From Xanthobacteraceae bacterium (GTDB lineage: Bacteria; Pseudomonadota; Alphaproteobacteria; Rhizobiales; Xanthobacteraceae): DNA of 6,705 nt. The stretch lies in NCBI GenBank assembly GCA_030648135.1, contig JAUSIF010000233.1, forward strand, positions 1-6,705, read 5' to 3'. The position numbers were made by a program, and so were the translations under genes. The notes beneath the pieces are model-generated. The model did not search any database. It was not told where the DNA came from and saw only the letters and a program-made list of their open reading frames with translations. Shown piece after piece: positions 1 to 6,277 of the stretch (positions are counted from its first letter, which is position 1; each line of letters starts with the position of its first letter).

Positions 1-1
1 C

Positions 2-1927
2 GCGCGACATCTCTGCCGGACGGAGATCGACCGTTTTCGTGCGGCCGCAGGCGCGGGCACGCCTCTCACCGTGGGCTGTACCCAGGAAGCGCCGCTGTTC
101 TCCGAACTGGCGGCGGAAGCGGCGCCCGGGGCCGAGATCGCCTTCGTCAATGTGCGCGAGACCGCCGGCTGGTCGAAGCAGGCGAAGAAGGCGGGGCCCA
201 AGATGGCGGCGCTCATCGCAGCCGCCGCCGAGCCGATGCCGGAATTCCCGCTGGTTGGCCTTTCGAGCGAAGGAGTGATCCTGGTCTACGGTCGCGACGA
301 GCGCGCGATCGAAGCGGCAAAGCTCTTGAAGGACCGCCTCGATGTCACCGTGCTGATCTCAAAGCCCGGCGAGATCATGCCGCCGCGGGTGACCGAGTTT
401 CCCATCGTCAAGGGCACCATCAAGGCGGCCAAGGGTCATCTCGGCGCCTTCGAGCTCATAGTCGACGATTACGCATCGCCCGCTCCCTCCTCGCGTGACC
501 GGTTGACGTGGGGCACCGCGCGCGACGGCGCCAGCTCGAATGCCGATCTTGTGCTCGATCTCTCCGGCGGCGCGCCGCTGTTTCCGGCGCCGGATTTGCG
601 CGACGGGTATCTGCGCGCCGATCCCGGCGATCCCAATGCGGTGCTGCGCGCCGTGCTGAAGGCGGGCGAACTCGTCGGCACCTTCGACAAGCCGCGCTAC
701 ATCACCTTCAGCGAGCATCTGTGCGCGCATTCGCGTTCCAGGATCGTCGGCTGCCACCGCTGCCTCGATCTCTGCCCGACCGGCGCCATTTCGCCCAACG
801 GCAATCACGTCAAGATCGACGCCGAGGTGTGCGCCGGTTGCGGGGCGTGCGCCGCCGCCTGCCCGACCGGGGCCGCGTCCTATGCGTTGCCGACCGCCGA
901 CGCGCTCATTCGCAAATTGCGCACTTTATTGAGCGTCTATCGCGAAGCCGGCGGCGAGCATCCGGTCCTGCTCCTGCACGATGCTGCGCACGGAGACGAG
1001 TTGATCGATGCGCTCGCCCGCCACGGCGACGGCCTGCCCGCCCATGTGCTGCCGGTCGCCGTCAATGAATTGACCCAGGTCGGGCTGGAGACCGTGGCCG
1101 CGGCTTTCGCCTATGGCGCGTCGGCAGTCCGATTTCTCCTACGGGCGCGGCCGCGCCACGACGTGAGCGGGCTCGCGAAGACGATCGCGCTCACCGAGCC
1201 GATCCTCGTCGGCCTCGGCTTCGGCGCGGGCCGTGTCGCCGTGATCGAGACCGATGATCCGGATGCGCTGGGCGAGACCTTGCGGGCGATTAAGCCGGGT
1301 GTTCCCGCCTCGAACCCGGCGAGCTTTCAGCCGGTCGGCGCCAAGCGCGACGTGCTGCGTCTCGCATTGCGCGAGCTGCAGCGCGCGGCGCCGAAGCCCG
1401 TCGATGTGGTGGCGCTTCCCCAGGGCGCGCCCTTCGGCAAGGTCGAGATCAATGTGGAAGGCTGCACGCTCTGCCTTTCCTGCGTATCGGCCTGCCCGAC
1501 CGGCGCGTTGCTCGATGATCCCGAGCGCCCGATGCTGCGCTTCGCCGAGGACGCCTGCGTGCAATGCGGACTCTGCCAAGCGACCTGCCCGGAGAAGGTG
1601 ATCAGCCTCGTGCCGCAGATCGACTTCCGCGCCGCCACCGCCACCGCGCGCGTGCTCAAACAGGAGGAGCCGTTCCTGTGCATCCGCTGCGGCAAGCCGT
1701 TCGGCACCAAGAGCACGATCGAGCGCGTCGCGGCCAAGCTCGAGGGCAAACATTGGATGTTCAAGGGCGCGCCGCAGCGGCTCGAGGTCCTGAAGATGTG
1801 CGAGAACTGCCGGGTGATCGCCATGACCGAGGATTCGGTCGATCCCTATGGCGCGCCGCCGCGCCCGAATGTGCGCACCACCGAGGATTATCTGCGCGAG
1901 CGCGAGGAGCGGGAGCGCAAGTCCTGA
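2..1927 (+). CDS. Polyferredoxin (multi-cluster 4Fe-4S protein), 5' end outside window
   Basis: This is probably a cytoplasmic iron-sulfur electron carrier or maturation factor for a molybdoenzyme. The frame is open from base 2 and reads sensibly through the GTG at 71 (ending ...GTPLTVGCTQEAPLF), so that GTG is an internal valine and the true start lies upstream. About 641 residues are visible. Four cysteine clusters are seen, with codons at 722/752/761/773, 830/839/848/860, 1463/1472/1481/1493 and 1556/1565/1574/1586. The last three are regular C-x2-C-x2-C-x3-CP ferredoxin motifs. The first is C-x9-C-x2-C-x3-CP, with its first ligand displaced. Two CxxC pairs follow (1679/1688 and 1799/1808) and could bind zinc or another cluster. 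An alpha/beta region of roughly 200 residues separates clusters two and three. I see no signal peptide or membrane segment. From memory, related alphaproteobacterial proteins sit beside formate dehydrogenase accessory genes; that link is inference. The C-terminus is charged (REREERERKS). TGA is at 1925. Confidence 0.88.
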   Translation, partial: ARHLCRTEIDRFRAAAGAGTPLTVGCTQEAPLFSELAAEAAPGAEIAFVNVRETAGWSKQAKKAGPKMAALIAAAAEPMPEFPLVGLSSEGVILVYGRDERAIEAAKLLKDRLDVTVLISKPGEIMPPRVTEFPIVKGTIKAAKGHLGAFELIVDDYASPAPSSRDRLTWGTARDGASSNADLVLDLSGGAPLFPAPDLRDGYLRADPGDPNAVLRAVLKAGELVGTFDKPRYITFSEHLCAHSRSRIVGCHRCLDLCPTGAISPNGNHVKIDAEVCAGCGACAAACPTGAASYALPTADALIRKLRTLLSVYREAGGEHPVLLLHDAAHGDELIDALARHGDGLPAHVLPVAVNELTQVGLETVAAAFAYGASAVRFLLRARPRHDVSGLAKTIALTEPILVGLGFGAGRVAVIETDDPDALGETLRAIKPGVPASNPASFQPVGAKRDVLRLALRELQRAAPKPVDVVALPQGAPFGKVEINVEGCTLCLSCVSACPTGALLDDPERPMLRFAEDACVQCGLCQATCPEKVISLVPQIDFRAATATARVLKQEEPFLCIRCGKPFGTKSTIERVAAKLEGKHWMFKGAPQRLEVLKMCENCRVIAMTEDSVDPYGAPPRPNVRTTEDYLREREERERKS

Positions 1928-2011
1928 GTTGAGCCAGGCGACTGGCGGTCCCCGAACTTCGGTTTACTGGATAGAGCCATTCCGAACCGCTAATTGGGCC
2001 CGCCATTCAGT

Positions 2012-2040
2012 TTGCAATGATGGTGATTACAATTTGAAAT
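2012..2040 (+). promoter_or_regulatory. Possible sigma70-type promoter for the small exported protein gene
   Basis: TTGCAA (2012-2017) and TGAAAT (2035-2040) are separated by 17 bases, and each matches four of six consensus positions. They lie in the most AT-rich stretch of the 166-base gap between the polyferredoxin and the downstream gene, 53 bases before its ATG. The spacing is right and the boxes are mediocre. The local AT richness could produce such a match by chance. Confidence 0.25.
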
Positions 2041-2080
2041 TGCATTTAGGTGTAACCCGCTTCAAGCTGATCCGCTCATT

Positions 2081-2086
2081 GGGGGG
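2081..2086 (+). promoter_or_regulatory. Purine-rich ribosome binding site deciding the ATG at 2094
   Basis: A run of six G lies seven bases upstream of the ATG at 2094. It can pair with the CCUCC end of 16S rRNA only partly, but it sits at the right distance. The predicted signal peptide begins exactly at this ATG. Both points argue against the longer in-frame reading that begins inside the polyferredoxin gene at 1848. Confidence 0.45.
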
Positions 2087-2093
2087 CTCCAGC

Positions 2094-2648
2094 ATGAAAC
2101 CGCGCAACGTCTGCCTATTGCTCAGCCTGCTCCTCGCCGGCAGTGTCACCAACTCGGCGGCGCAATTATCGGCCGTTGAACTCGTGCAATCGCGTGGACT
2201 TTGGCAACTCCGTCAGGTGACTGATCGTATATCCGGCAAGCAGGCGACATCAGCGAATCTCACGACATTCAATGTACGGCAGCAGAGCCGCAAGACAGGA
2301 AACGGCGCGCGGCTATCGATTTTTTGCGATTCAGGTAAGCCCGTGGTGTTCATCGCATTTACCGGTTTTGTCAGTTCGCGACAAACGGCTTCGTTCGCCT
2401 ATCGGATCGACAGCCATCCCGGACAAACCCTTACGGTCGATGCTTCCTCCGATCGCAGAAGTCTGATCCTGAAGGACGGACAGCACGTTGCCGAATTCCT
2501 GCGGCAAATCGGCCCCTCTTCCACACTATTCGTGCGAGTCAACTCGCCGCGAGCGGGGATATCCGAAGCAGAATTCAGCACGGCCGGGGCAACGGCAGCG
2601 ATCGATGCAGCGCTCAGCGAATGTCGAGCGCGCGGACGCGCGACCTAG
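2094..2648 (+). CDS. Small exported protein, distantly VasI/TagO-like
   Basis: The product is 184 residues, probably periplasmic, of unproven function. Residues 1-23 form a signal peptide: K2 and R4, a hydrophobic run VCLLLSLLLAG, and an SAA-Q cleavage site. C7 is not in a lipobox. The mature part has W37 (LWQLRQVTD), C78 (LSIFCDSG), YRID at 103-106, FLRQI at 135-139, LFVRV at 145-149, AEFS at 159-162, AAIDAAL at 168-174 and C177. This order (Trp, mid Cys, YR-D strand, FL..L/LxVRV, a xEF strand, a helix ending in Cys) resembles the VasI/TagO family, named for type VI secretion genes but also found as stand-alone exported proteins. C78 and C177 could form a disulfide. Three 60-base rows (2161, 2221, 2341) have only 31-33 G+C each, far below neighbouring genes, which suggests later arrival. 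Nothing links it to its molybdoenzyme neighbours. The gene call is firm; the family call is moderate at best. Confidence 0.75.
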   Translation: MKPRNVCLLLSLLLAGSVTNSAAQLSAVELVQSRGLWQLRQVTDRISGKQATSANLTTFNVRQQSRKTGNGARLSIFCDSGKPVVFIAFTGFVSSRQTASFAYRIDSHPGQTLTVDASSDRRSLILKDGQHVAEFLRQIGPSSTLFVRVNSPRAGISEAEFSTAGATAAIDAALSECRARGRAT

Positions 2649-2754
2649 GATGATCGACGCGGGAGCGAGAAGCGGGCGCGCGGGCGGAAGTCGTAACGGC
2701 TCGGCCTATCCCGATCGTAATTTCTTCCGTTATGCCCGGCCCTCGGGTCCGGCC

Positions 2755-2780
2755 ACTGATCGGGTTTACCCGAGATCAGT
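2755..2780. repeat. Hairpin A within the intergenic repeat
   Basis: CGGG (2761-2764) and CCCG (2769-2772) close a TTTA loop. ACTGAT (2755-2760) pairs with ATCAGT (2775-2780) across a two-base AG bulge. This gives ten paired positions with a tetraloop. No T-run follows, so it is not a classic intrinsic terminator by itself. Confidence 0.6.
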
Positions 2781-2790
2781 GTTAATGGTG

Positions 2791-2816
2791 CGCAAGTCGG
2801 CAGCAGCCGATTTGCG
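2791..2816. repeat. Hairpin B within the intergenic repeat
   Basis: CGCAAGTCGGC (2791-2801) and GCCGATTTGCG (2806-2816) form an 11-base stem around an AGCA loop. Ten pairs are Watson-Crick and one is G-T. The mismatch being a wobble fits maintenance of an RNA fold on the plus strand, though one position is weak evidence. Confidence 0.65.
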
Positions 2817-2840
2817 TGGCCGGCCCAAGGGTAAACCTTG

Positions 2841-2895
2841 TGCCGGGCATCCACGTTTTTCAACCACGATCGCTTAAAACGTAGATGGCCGGGCA
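2841..2895. repeat. Inverted repeat, second unit of the intergenic repeat
   Basis: Left arm 2841-2859 (TGCCGGGCATCCACGTTTT) and right arm 2876-2895 are imperfect inverted copies around a 16-base spacer. They differ by one indel and two substitutions. The inner ends are T5 on the left and A4 on the right, so each strand shows a short T-run next to a GC-rich arm, as in a weak bidirectional terminator. The left arm also supplies the closing strand of the first large stem, so the two folds compete. Confidence 0.55.
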
Positions 2896-2950
2896 GGCAT
2901 GTTTACGCAGCCTGCCTAAAGTTGGCTGTAAACCCGGCCAAGACGAATAA

Positions 2951-4243
2951 TTATTTCGCCTTCGTCGCCTTGGCGAGGAATTCCACCAGCGCCTTGCGGT
3001 CCACGGCCGAGCCGATGGTCTGCTCCGGCATCTTGGTGCCGGGCGTATAAGCCATGGGCCCGATCTCGAACAGCTTCGCCACCGTCTCCGGCGTCCACAC
3101 GATGTCGAGCTTCTTCAACGCGGGCGAAAAATTGTAGCCCGGCAGGGTCGCGATCCGGCGCCCGAAAATGCCCGCGAGCGTCGGCCCGGCGCGGTTGCCT
3201 TCGTCGGGCGCGAGCGTGTGGCAGGCGACGCAGGCGCGAAAAACCTCGGCGCCGGGATCGCCGGCAAAGGCCGCGAGCGGATCCGGCGGTCCGCCCATGA
3301 CGACGGCACCGATGTGGTCGCCGGTCTCCGCGTCCCAGCGCCGCACCATGCGGTCGGTGCCGCCGGTGAGCAGCGTGCGATGATCGGGAAAGAAAGCGAC
3401 CGACCAGACCGGCAGACCGGGACCGACCAGCGTGCGGGCGAGCTTGTGGTTGCCGCGTTCGATGATGGCGACCGATCCGCGAATGCCGGCGGCGGCGACG
3501 AGCTTGCCGTCGCCTGAAACCGCGACCGCGATCAGCGGCGTCCCTCCCGTTTCGACCTCGCCGCGCCGCTCGCCCGCCGGAGACAGGAAGCGCACATAAC
3601 CATCGGCGCCGGCGGCGACAATCTCGCCGTCGGACGCGACCGCGACCCCGTTGAGCGGCGTCGGCAGCGTGACGATGACCGGGGATCCGGTTCCCGCAAG
3701 CGGCCAGATCCGCACCGTCGCGTCGTAGCCCGCGCTCACGAGCTCGCGTCCGTCGCGCGTAAAGGCGACGCCGTTCACACCCTGCTGATGGCCCTCGAGG
3801 ATGTGTGACGCGCCGCCTGCAAGCGGCCAGAGCCGGATGCTGTGGTCCCAGGATGCCGAAGCGAGGGTAGCGCCGTCGGGCGAGGCGGCGAGCGAGACAA
3901 TGGGCGCGGTATGGCCTTCGAACACGTTCGCCGGCTGCGGATTGCCCGGCGCCCAGATCGCGATCTTGCCGTCCTCGCCGCCGGTGGCGATGCGGCCGTC
4001 ATTCAGAAACACGGCCGCATTCACCGCGCCTTCGTGGAAGCGCAGCACCTGCTCGGCCGCATTGCGCGCGAGCGACCAGCGGATCGCCGAAGTGTCGAAG
4101 CTGCCCGAGATCGCATTGCTGCCGTCGGGCGACACCGCCACCGCGCGCACCGGTCCGCCGTGACCGCGCAGCTGCGCGTCCGCCGCGCCGGTGATCAGCG
4201 CGAGCACGAGCAGGACGGCGGCGAAGCGGAAAAATCCTGACAT
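2951..4243 (-). CDS. Exported WD40 beta-propeller fused to class I cytochrome c
   Basis: This is a predicted periplasmic electron carrier of 430 residues from the ATG at 4243; a GTG one codon upstream (4246) is an alternative, and the numbering here counts from that GTG. Residues 1-24 are a signal peptide (FFRFAAVLLVLALITG, cleavage ADA-Q). Seven WD40-like blades follow at about 26-58, 69-98, 111-141, 152-182, 194-222, 236-264 and 278-305, with SPDG turns and blade ends such as IRLW and VRIW. Residues 330-431 are a c2-like cytochrome: CVACH at 339-343 binds heme, GPTLAGIFGRR and PGYNFSPAL are family landmarks, and M406 in PGTKMPEQ is the expected sixth ligand. Seven blades make a closed propeller, so the protein looks complete. 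It lies about 40 bases after the MoeA fusion on the same strand and is probably cotranscribed. I infer that it takes electrons from a periplasmic molybdoenzyme; no partner is visible. A GGGA lies nine bases before the ATG. Confidence 0.9.
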   Translation of the reverse strand: MSGFFRFAAVLLVLALITGAADAQLRGHGGPVRAVAVSPDGSNAISGSFDTSAIRWSLARNAAEQVLRFHEGAVNAAVFLNDGRIATGGEDGKIAIWAPGNPQPANVFEGHTAPIVSLAASPDGATLASASWDHSIRLWPLAGGASHILEGHQQGVNGVAFTRDGRELVSAGYDATVRIWPLAGTGSPVIVTLPTPLNGVAVASDGEIVAAGADGYVRFLSPAGERRGEVETGGTPLIAVAVSGDGKLVAAAGIRGSVAIIERGNHKLARTLVGPGLPVWSVAFFPDHRTLLTGGTDRMVRRWDAETGDHIGAVVMGGPPDPLAAFAGDPGAEVFRACVACHTLAPDEGNRAGPTLAGIFGRRIATLPGYNFSPALKKLDIVWTPETVAKLFEIGPMAYTPGTKMPEQTIGSAVDRKALVEFLAKATKAK

Positions 4244-4285
4244 CACTGCGGTTCCCGGGGATCGTTGGTTACTTTCATTTCCAAA

Positions 4286-6277
4286 TCAGGCTTCGGCGGG
4301 GCGCATGCCGAGGGCGCGAATTTTTCCTTGCACGGCGGGATCGCGCAAAGCGGCGAGAAAGGCCTTGACCGCCGGGCGCTCGCGGCGACTCTCGACCAGC
4401 AGAAAATCGTAGCTCTCGGGCGCGAGCGGCAGAAAGCCGAGATCATAGAGCCGAGCGACCGACTCGATCGCGACCCCCCAATCGGCGCGGCTTTGCGCCA
4501 CCGCGGCCGCGACCGCGTTGTGGGAGCGCGGCTGATTGCCGTAGCCCAGCGGCCGCGCGCCCGCGAGCAGCTGATCGATGAGCACGCGCGTGCCGGCGCC
4601 GGCGTTGCGGTTCACCATCAGGCAGCCGGGATCGGCGAGTGCCGCCTTCAGCGCTTCCGCGGGCTTCCTGCCCTCGAAGCGCTGATCGCCCGCGCGAAAG
4701 ACGATACCCTGCATGCGATGCCAGCCGCGCACCAGCAGAAGACCCGGTTCGACCAGATGCTCGTTATAGGTGCCGGTGGCGGGATCGAGGAGATGCACGG
4801 GCGCGAGATCGCATTCGCCGCGGCGGGCGGCGGCGACGCCGCCGAGGCTGCCGACCGCGATCCGGCGCGCGCTTAACCCTGCTTCGGCGAGCTTGCCCAG
4901 CACCGCGTCAAGGGCGACGCAATGGCTGCCGGTGACGACAAGATCGGGAATGCGCGCGGCCTTGCCCAGGAGCGTGACTTGCGCGCGCGAGCCGGCATCG
5001 AGATATGCGCTGAGCGCATCGACTTCGAGAAAGCCGTCGGCCTCGGAGAAAGTGGTGACCGCGCCGGAGCCCTTAGCAATCGGGAAGGCGATTGGACCCG
5101 CCTCCCCCGCCACCAGCGCCACCAGCACGAATTCCTTGCGGCCCATTTCCGAAGGAAGTCGCACCGGCACCGTCGCCTCGATGGTTTCGGCGGCCTCGGG
5201 CGGCAGGCCCGCATAAGCGCGCAGCACCGGCGCCACGTACGCATGGAAGGTGAAGATTGCCGAGGTGGGAAAGCCCGGCAGCGCCACCACCGGCTTCTTG
5301 CCGATCACTGCGAGACAGAGCGGCTTGCCGGGCTTGAGCGCCACGCCATGGACGAGGATGCCGGGCTTGCCCAGTTTCGAGACGATGCGGTGGGAGAGAT
5401 CGCCCACGCCCTTGGAGGTGCCGCCGCTGAGCACGACGAGATCGCAGCTCGCGAGCGCGCGGCGCACGGCTTTCTCGAGCGTGGCCTCGTCGTCCGGAAA
5501 AGCGCCGAAGCCGACCGGCTCGCCGCCGGCCTCCTCGACCGCCGCGGCGATAATCGCGCCGTTGGAGTCATAGACCGCGCCGGCTTTCAGCGACTTTCCC
5601 GGCTCGACCAGCTCGTCCCCGGTGGAGAGCACCGCTACCTTCGGCCGCCGCACCACTTCGATTGTCGCGAGCCCGCAGGCCGCACACATGCCGATCTCGC
5701 GCGAGCCGATGCGGGCGCCGCGGCGCAACAGCATCTCGCCGCGCGCGATGTCGGAGCCGGCATAAGAGATAAATTGGCCGGGGGCGACGGAGCGGCGCAA
5801 TTCGATCGCGGGCTCGCCGGCCTCGACGAGATCGGTCCATTCGATCATCACCACCGCGTCGGCGCCGCGCGGAATCATCCCGCCGGTCGCGATCGCGGTG
5901 GCGGTACCGGGCTGGACGGCGAGCTTCGGCACGGCACCGCAGACGAGCACTTCGGAATTGAGCAGGAGTTGGCGCGGCGAGCCGTCGCTCGCGCCATGGG
6001 TATCGGCGGCGCGTACGGCAAAGCCGTCGACGTTGGAGCGGTCGAACGGCGGCGCGTCGACGGGCGCCGCCACGTCATGGGCGAGCACGCGGCCGAGCGC
6101 TTCAGCAAGTGCTACGGATTCGGCCGGCAACGGCTTCAAATCGAGATGCCGCTCGAAGCGAACGCGCGCCTCCTCGGGCGGGACCACTTCCAGGAACTGC
6201 TCCTGCCGGGCCGCCTGCCGGACCGCATCGATGAGGCCGTTCGACGCAGCCGCTGGCTTTTTTCGTTCGCGGCTCAC
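4286..6277 (-). CDS. moeA: Molybdopterin molybdenumtransferase MoeA fused to C-terminal PBP-like domain
   Basis: MoeA inserts molybdate into adenylylated molybdopterin in the cytoplasm, the last common step of molybdenum cofactor synthesis. The product is 663 residues from the GTG at 6277. Residues 33-210 are MoeA domains I and II (FDRSNVDGFAVRA at 78-90, GGMIPRGADAVVM at 132-144). Residues 211-350 are the molybdopterin-binding domain (STGDEL 218-223, YDSNG 236-240, SGGTSKGVGD 284-293, KPGKP 315-319, LPGFPTSA 333-340). Domain IV is about 358-435. The remaining 225 residues form a PBP-like domain (GSHCVALDAV, AARRGECDLAPVHLLDP, NRNAGAGTR, SHNAVAAAVAQSRADWGVAI). MoeA alone is usually near 400 residues; this MoeA-PBP architecture is known from archaeal MoeA proteins. 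The PBP domain may sense molybdate or another ligand; that is inference. The start overlaps the upstream stop as GTGA and has GAGG eight bases before it. A longer reading to 6373 would overlap the neighbour by 100 bases and adds only basic, low-complexity residues. Confidence 0.92.
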   Translation of the reverse strand: MSRERKKPAAASNGLIDAVRQAARQEQFLEVVPPEEARVRFERHLDLKPLPAESVALAEALGRVLAHDVAAPVDAPPFDRSNVDGFAVRAADTHGASDGSPRQLLLNSEVLVCGAVPKLAVQPGTATAIATGGMIPRGADAVVMIEWTDLVEAGEPAIELRRSVAPGQFISYAGSDIARGEMLLRRGARIGSREIGMCAACGLATIEVVRRPKVAVLSTGDELVEPGKSLKAGAVYDSNGAIIAAAVEEAGGEPVGFGAFPDDEATLEKAVRRALASCDLVVLSGGTSKGVGDLSHRIVSKLGKPGILVHGVALKPGKPLCLAVIGKKPVVALPGFPTSAIFTFHAYVAPVLRAYAGLPPEAAETIEATVPVRLPSEMGRKEFVLVALVAGEAGPIAFPIAKGSGAVTTFSEADGFLEVDALSAYLDAGSRAQVTLLGKAARIPDLVVTGSHCVALDAVLGKLAEAGLSARRIAVGSLGGVAAARRGECDLAPVHLLDPATGTYNEHLVEPGLLLVRGWHRMQGIVFRAGDQRFEGRKPAEALKAALADPGCLMVNRNAGAGTRVLIDQLLAGARPLGYGNQPRSHNAVAAAVAQSRADWGVAIESVARLYDLGFLPLAPESYDFLLVESRRERPAVKAFLAALRDPAVQGKIRALGMRPAEA
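6274..6277 (-). other. GTGA start/stop overlap (translational coupling)
   Basis: On the minus strand the TGA of the upstream molybdopterin-binding gene (6276-6274) shares two bases with the GTG start of the MoeA fusion (6277-6275). Such overlaps are typical of terminating ribosomes re-initiating on the next gene. This implies linked production of the two MoeA-type proteins. Confidence 0.8.

Larger units (their letters stand above)
2728..2945. repeat. Composite palindromic intergenic repeat between convergent genes
   Basis: This fills nearly all of the gene-free stretch 2649-2950. ATGCCCGGC (2732-2740) pairs perfectly with GCCGGGCAT (2842-2850), and the stem continues with GGTCCGGCCA (2746-2755) against TGGCCGGCCC (2817-2826), 9 of 10. 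Two hairpins project from inside that stem. A second unit follows: arms 2841-2859 and 2876-2895, then GGCCGGG (2887-2893) against CCCGGCC (2933-2939). The GCCGGGCAT-CCACG wording matches my memory of short palindromic repeats scattered through Bradyrhizobium and Rhodopseudomonas genomes; copy number here cannot be seen. No convincing gene lies in this stretch. Lying between convergent genes, it may block read-through both ways; T5 at 2856-2860 follows the first large stem on the plus strand. Confidence 0.7.

Noticed and set aside
1139..1753. 204-residue minus-strand open frame inside the polyferredoxin gene
   Set aside because: Low-complexity antisense reading; the plus strand over the same bases encodes two ferredoxin motifs.
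1952..1962. CCGAA-c-TTCGG inverted repeat after the polyferredoxin stop as a terminator
   Set aside because: It yields only a four-pair stem with a three-base loop followed by three T; too weak to call.
1848..2093. N-terminal extension of the small exported protein starting inside the polyferredoxin gene
   Set aside because: It would bury the signal peptide at residue 83 and overlap a real gene; the ATG at 2094 has a G-rich ribosome site and begins a normal signal peptide.
2645..2863. 72-residue minus-strand open frame within the repeat
   Set aside because: It lies almost wholly in inverted-repeat sequence and shows no domain or ribosome site I trust.
2488..2877. 129-residue plus-strand open frame across the end of the exported-protein gene and the repeat
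   Set aside because: Its second half is translated palindromic repeat and its first half is out of frame with a well-supported gene.
2951..2953. AATAATTATT palindrome over the stop codon of the WD40-cytochrome gene as an operator
   Set aside because: It is a short AT palindrome at a gene end with no promoter beside it; chance is the simpler explanation.
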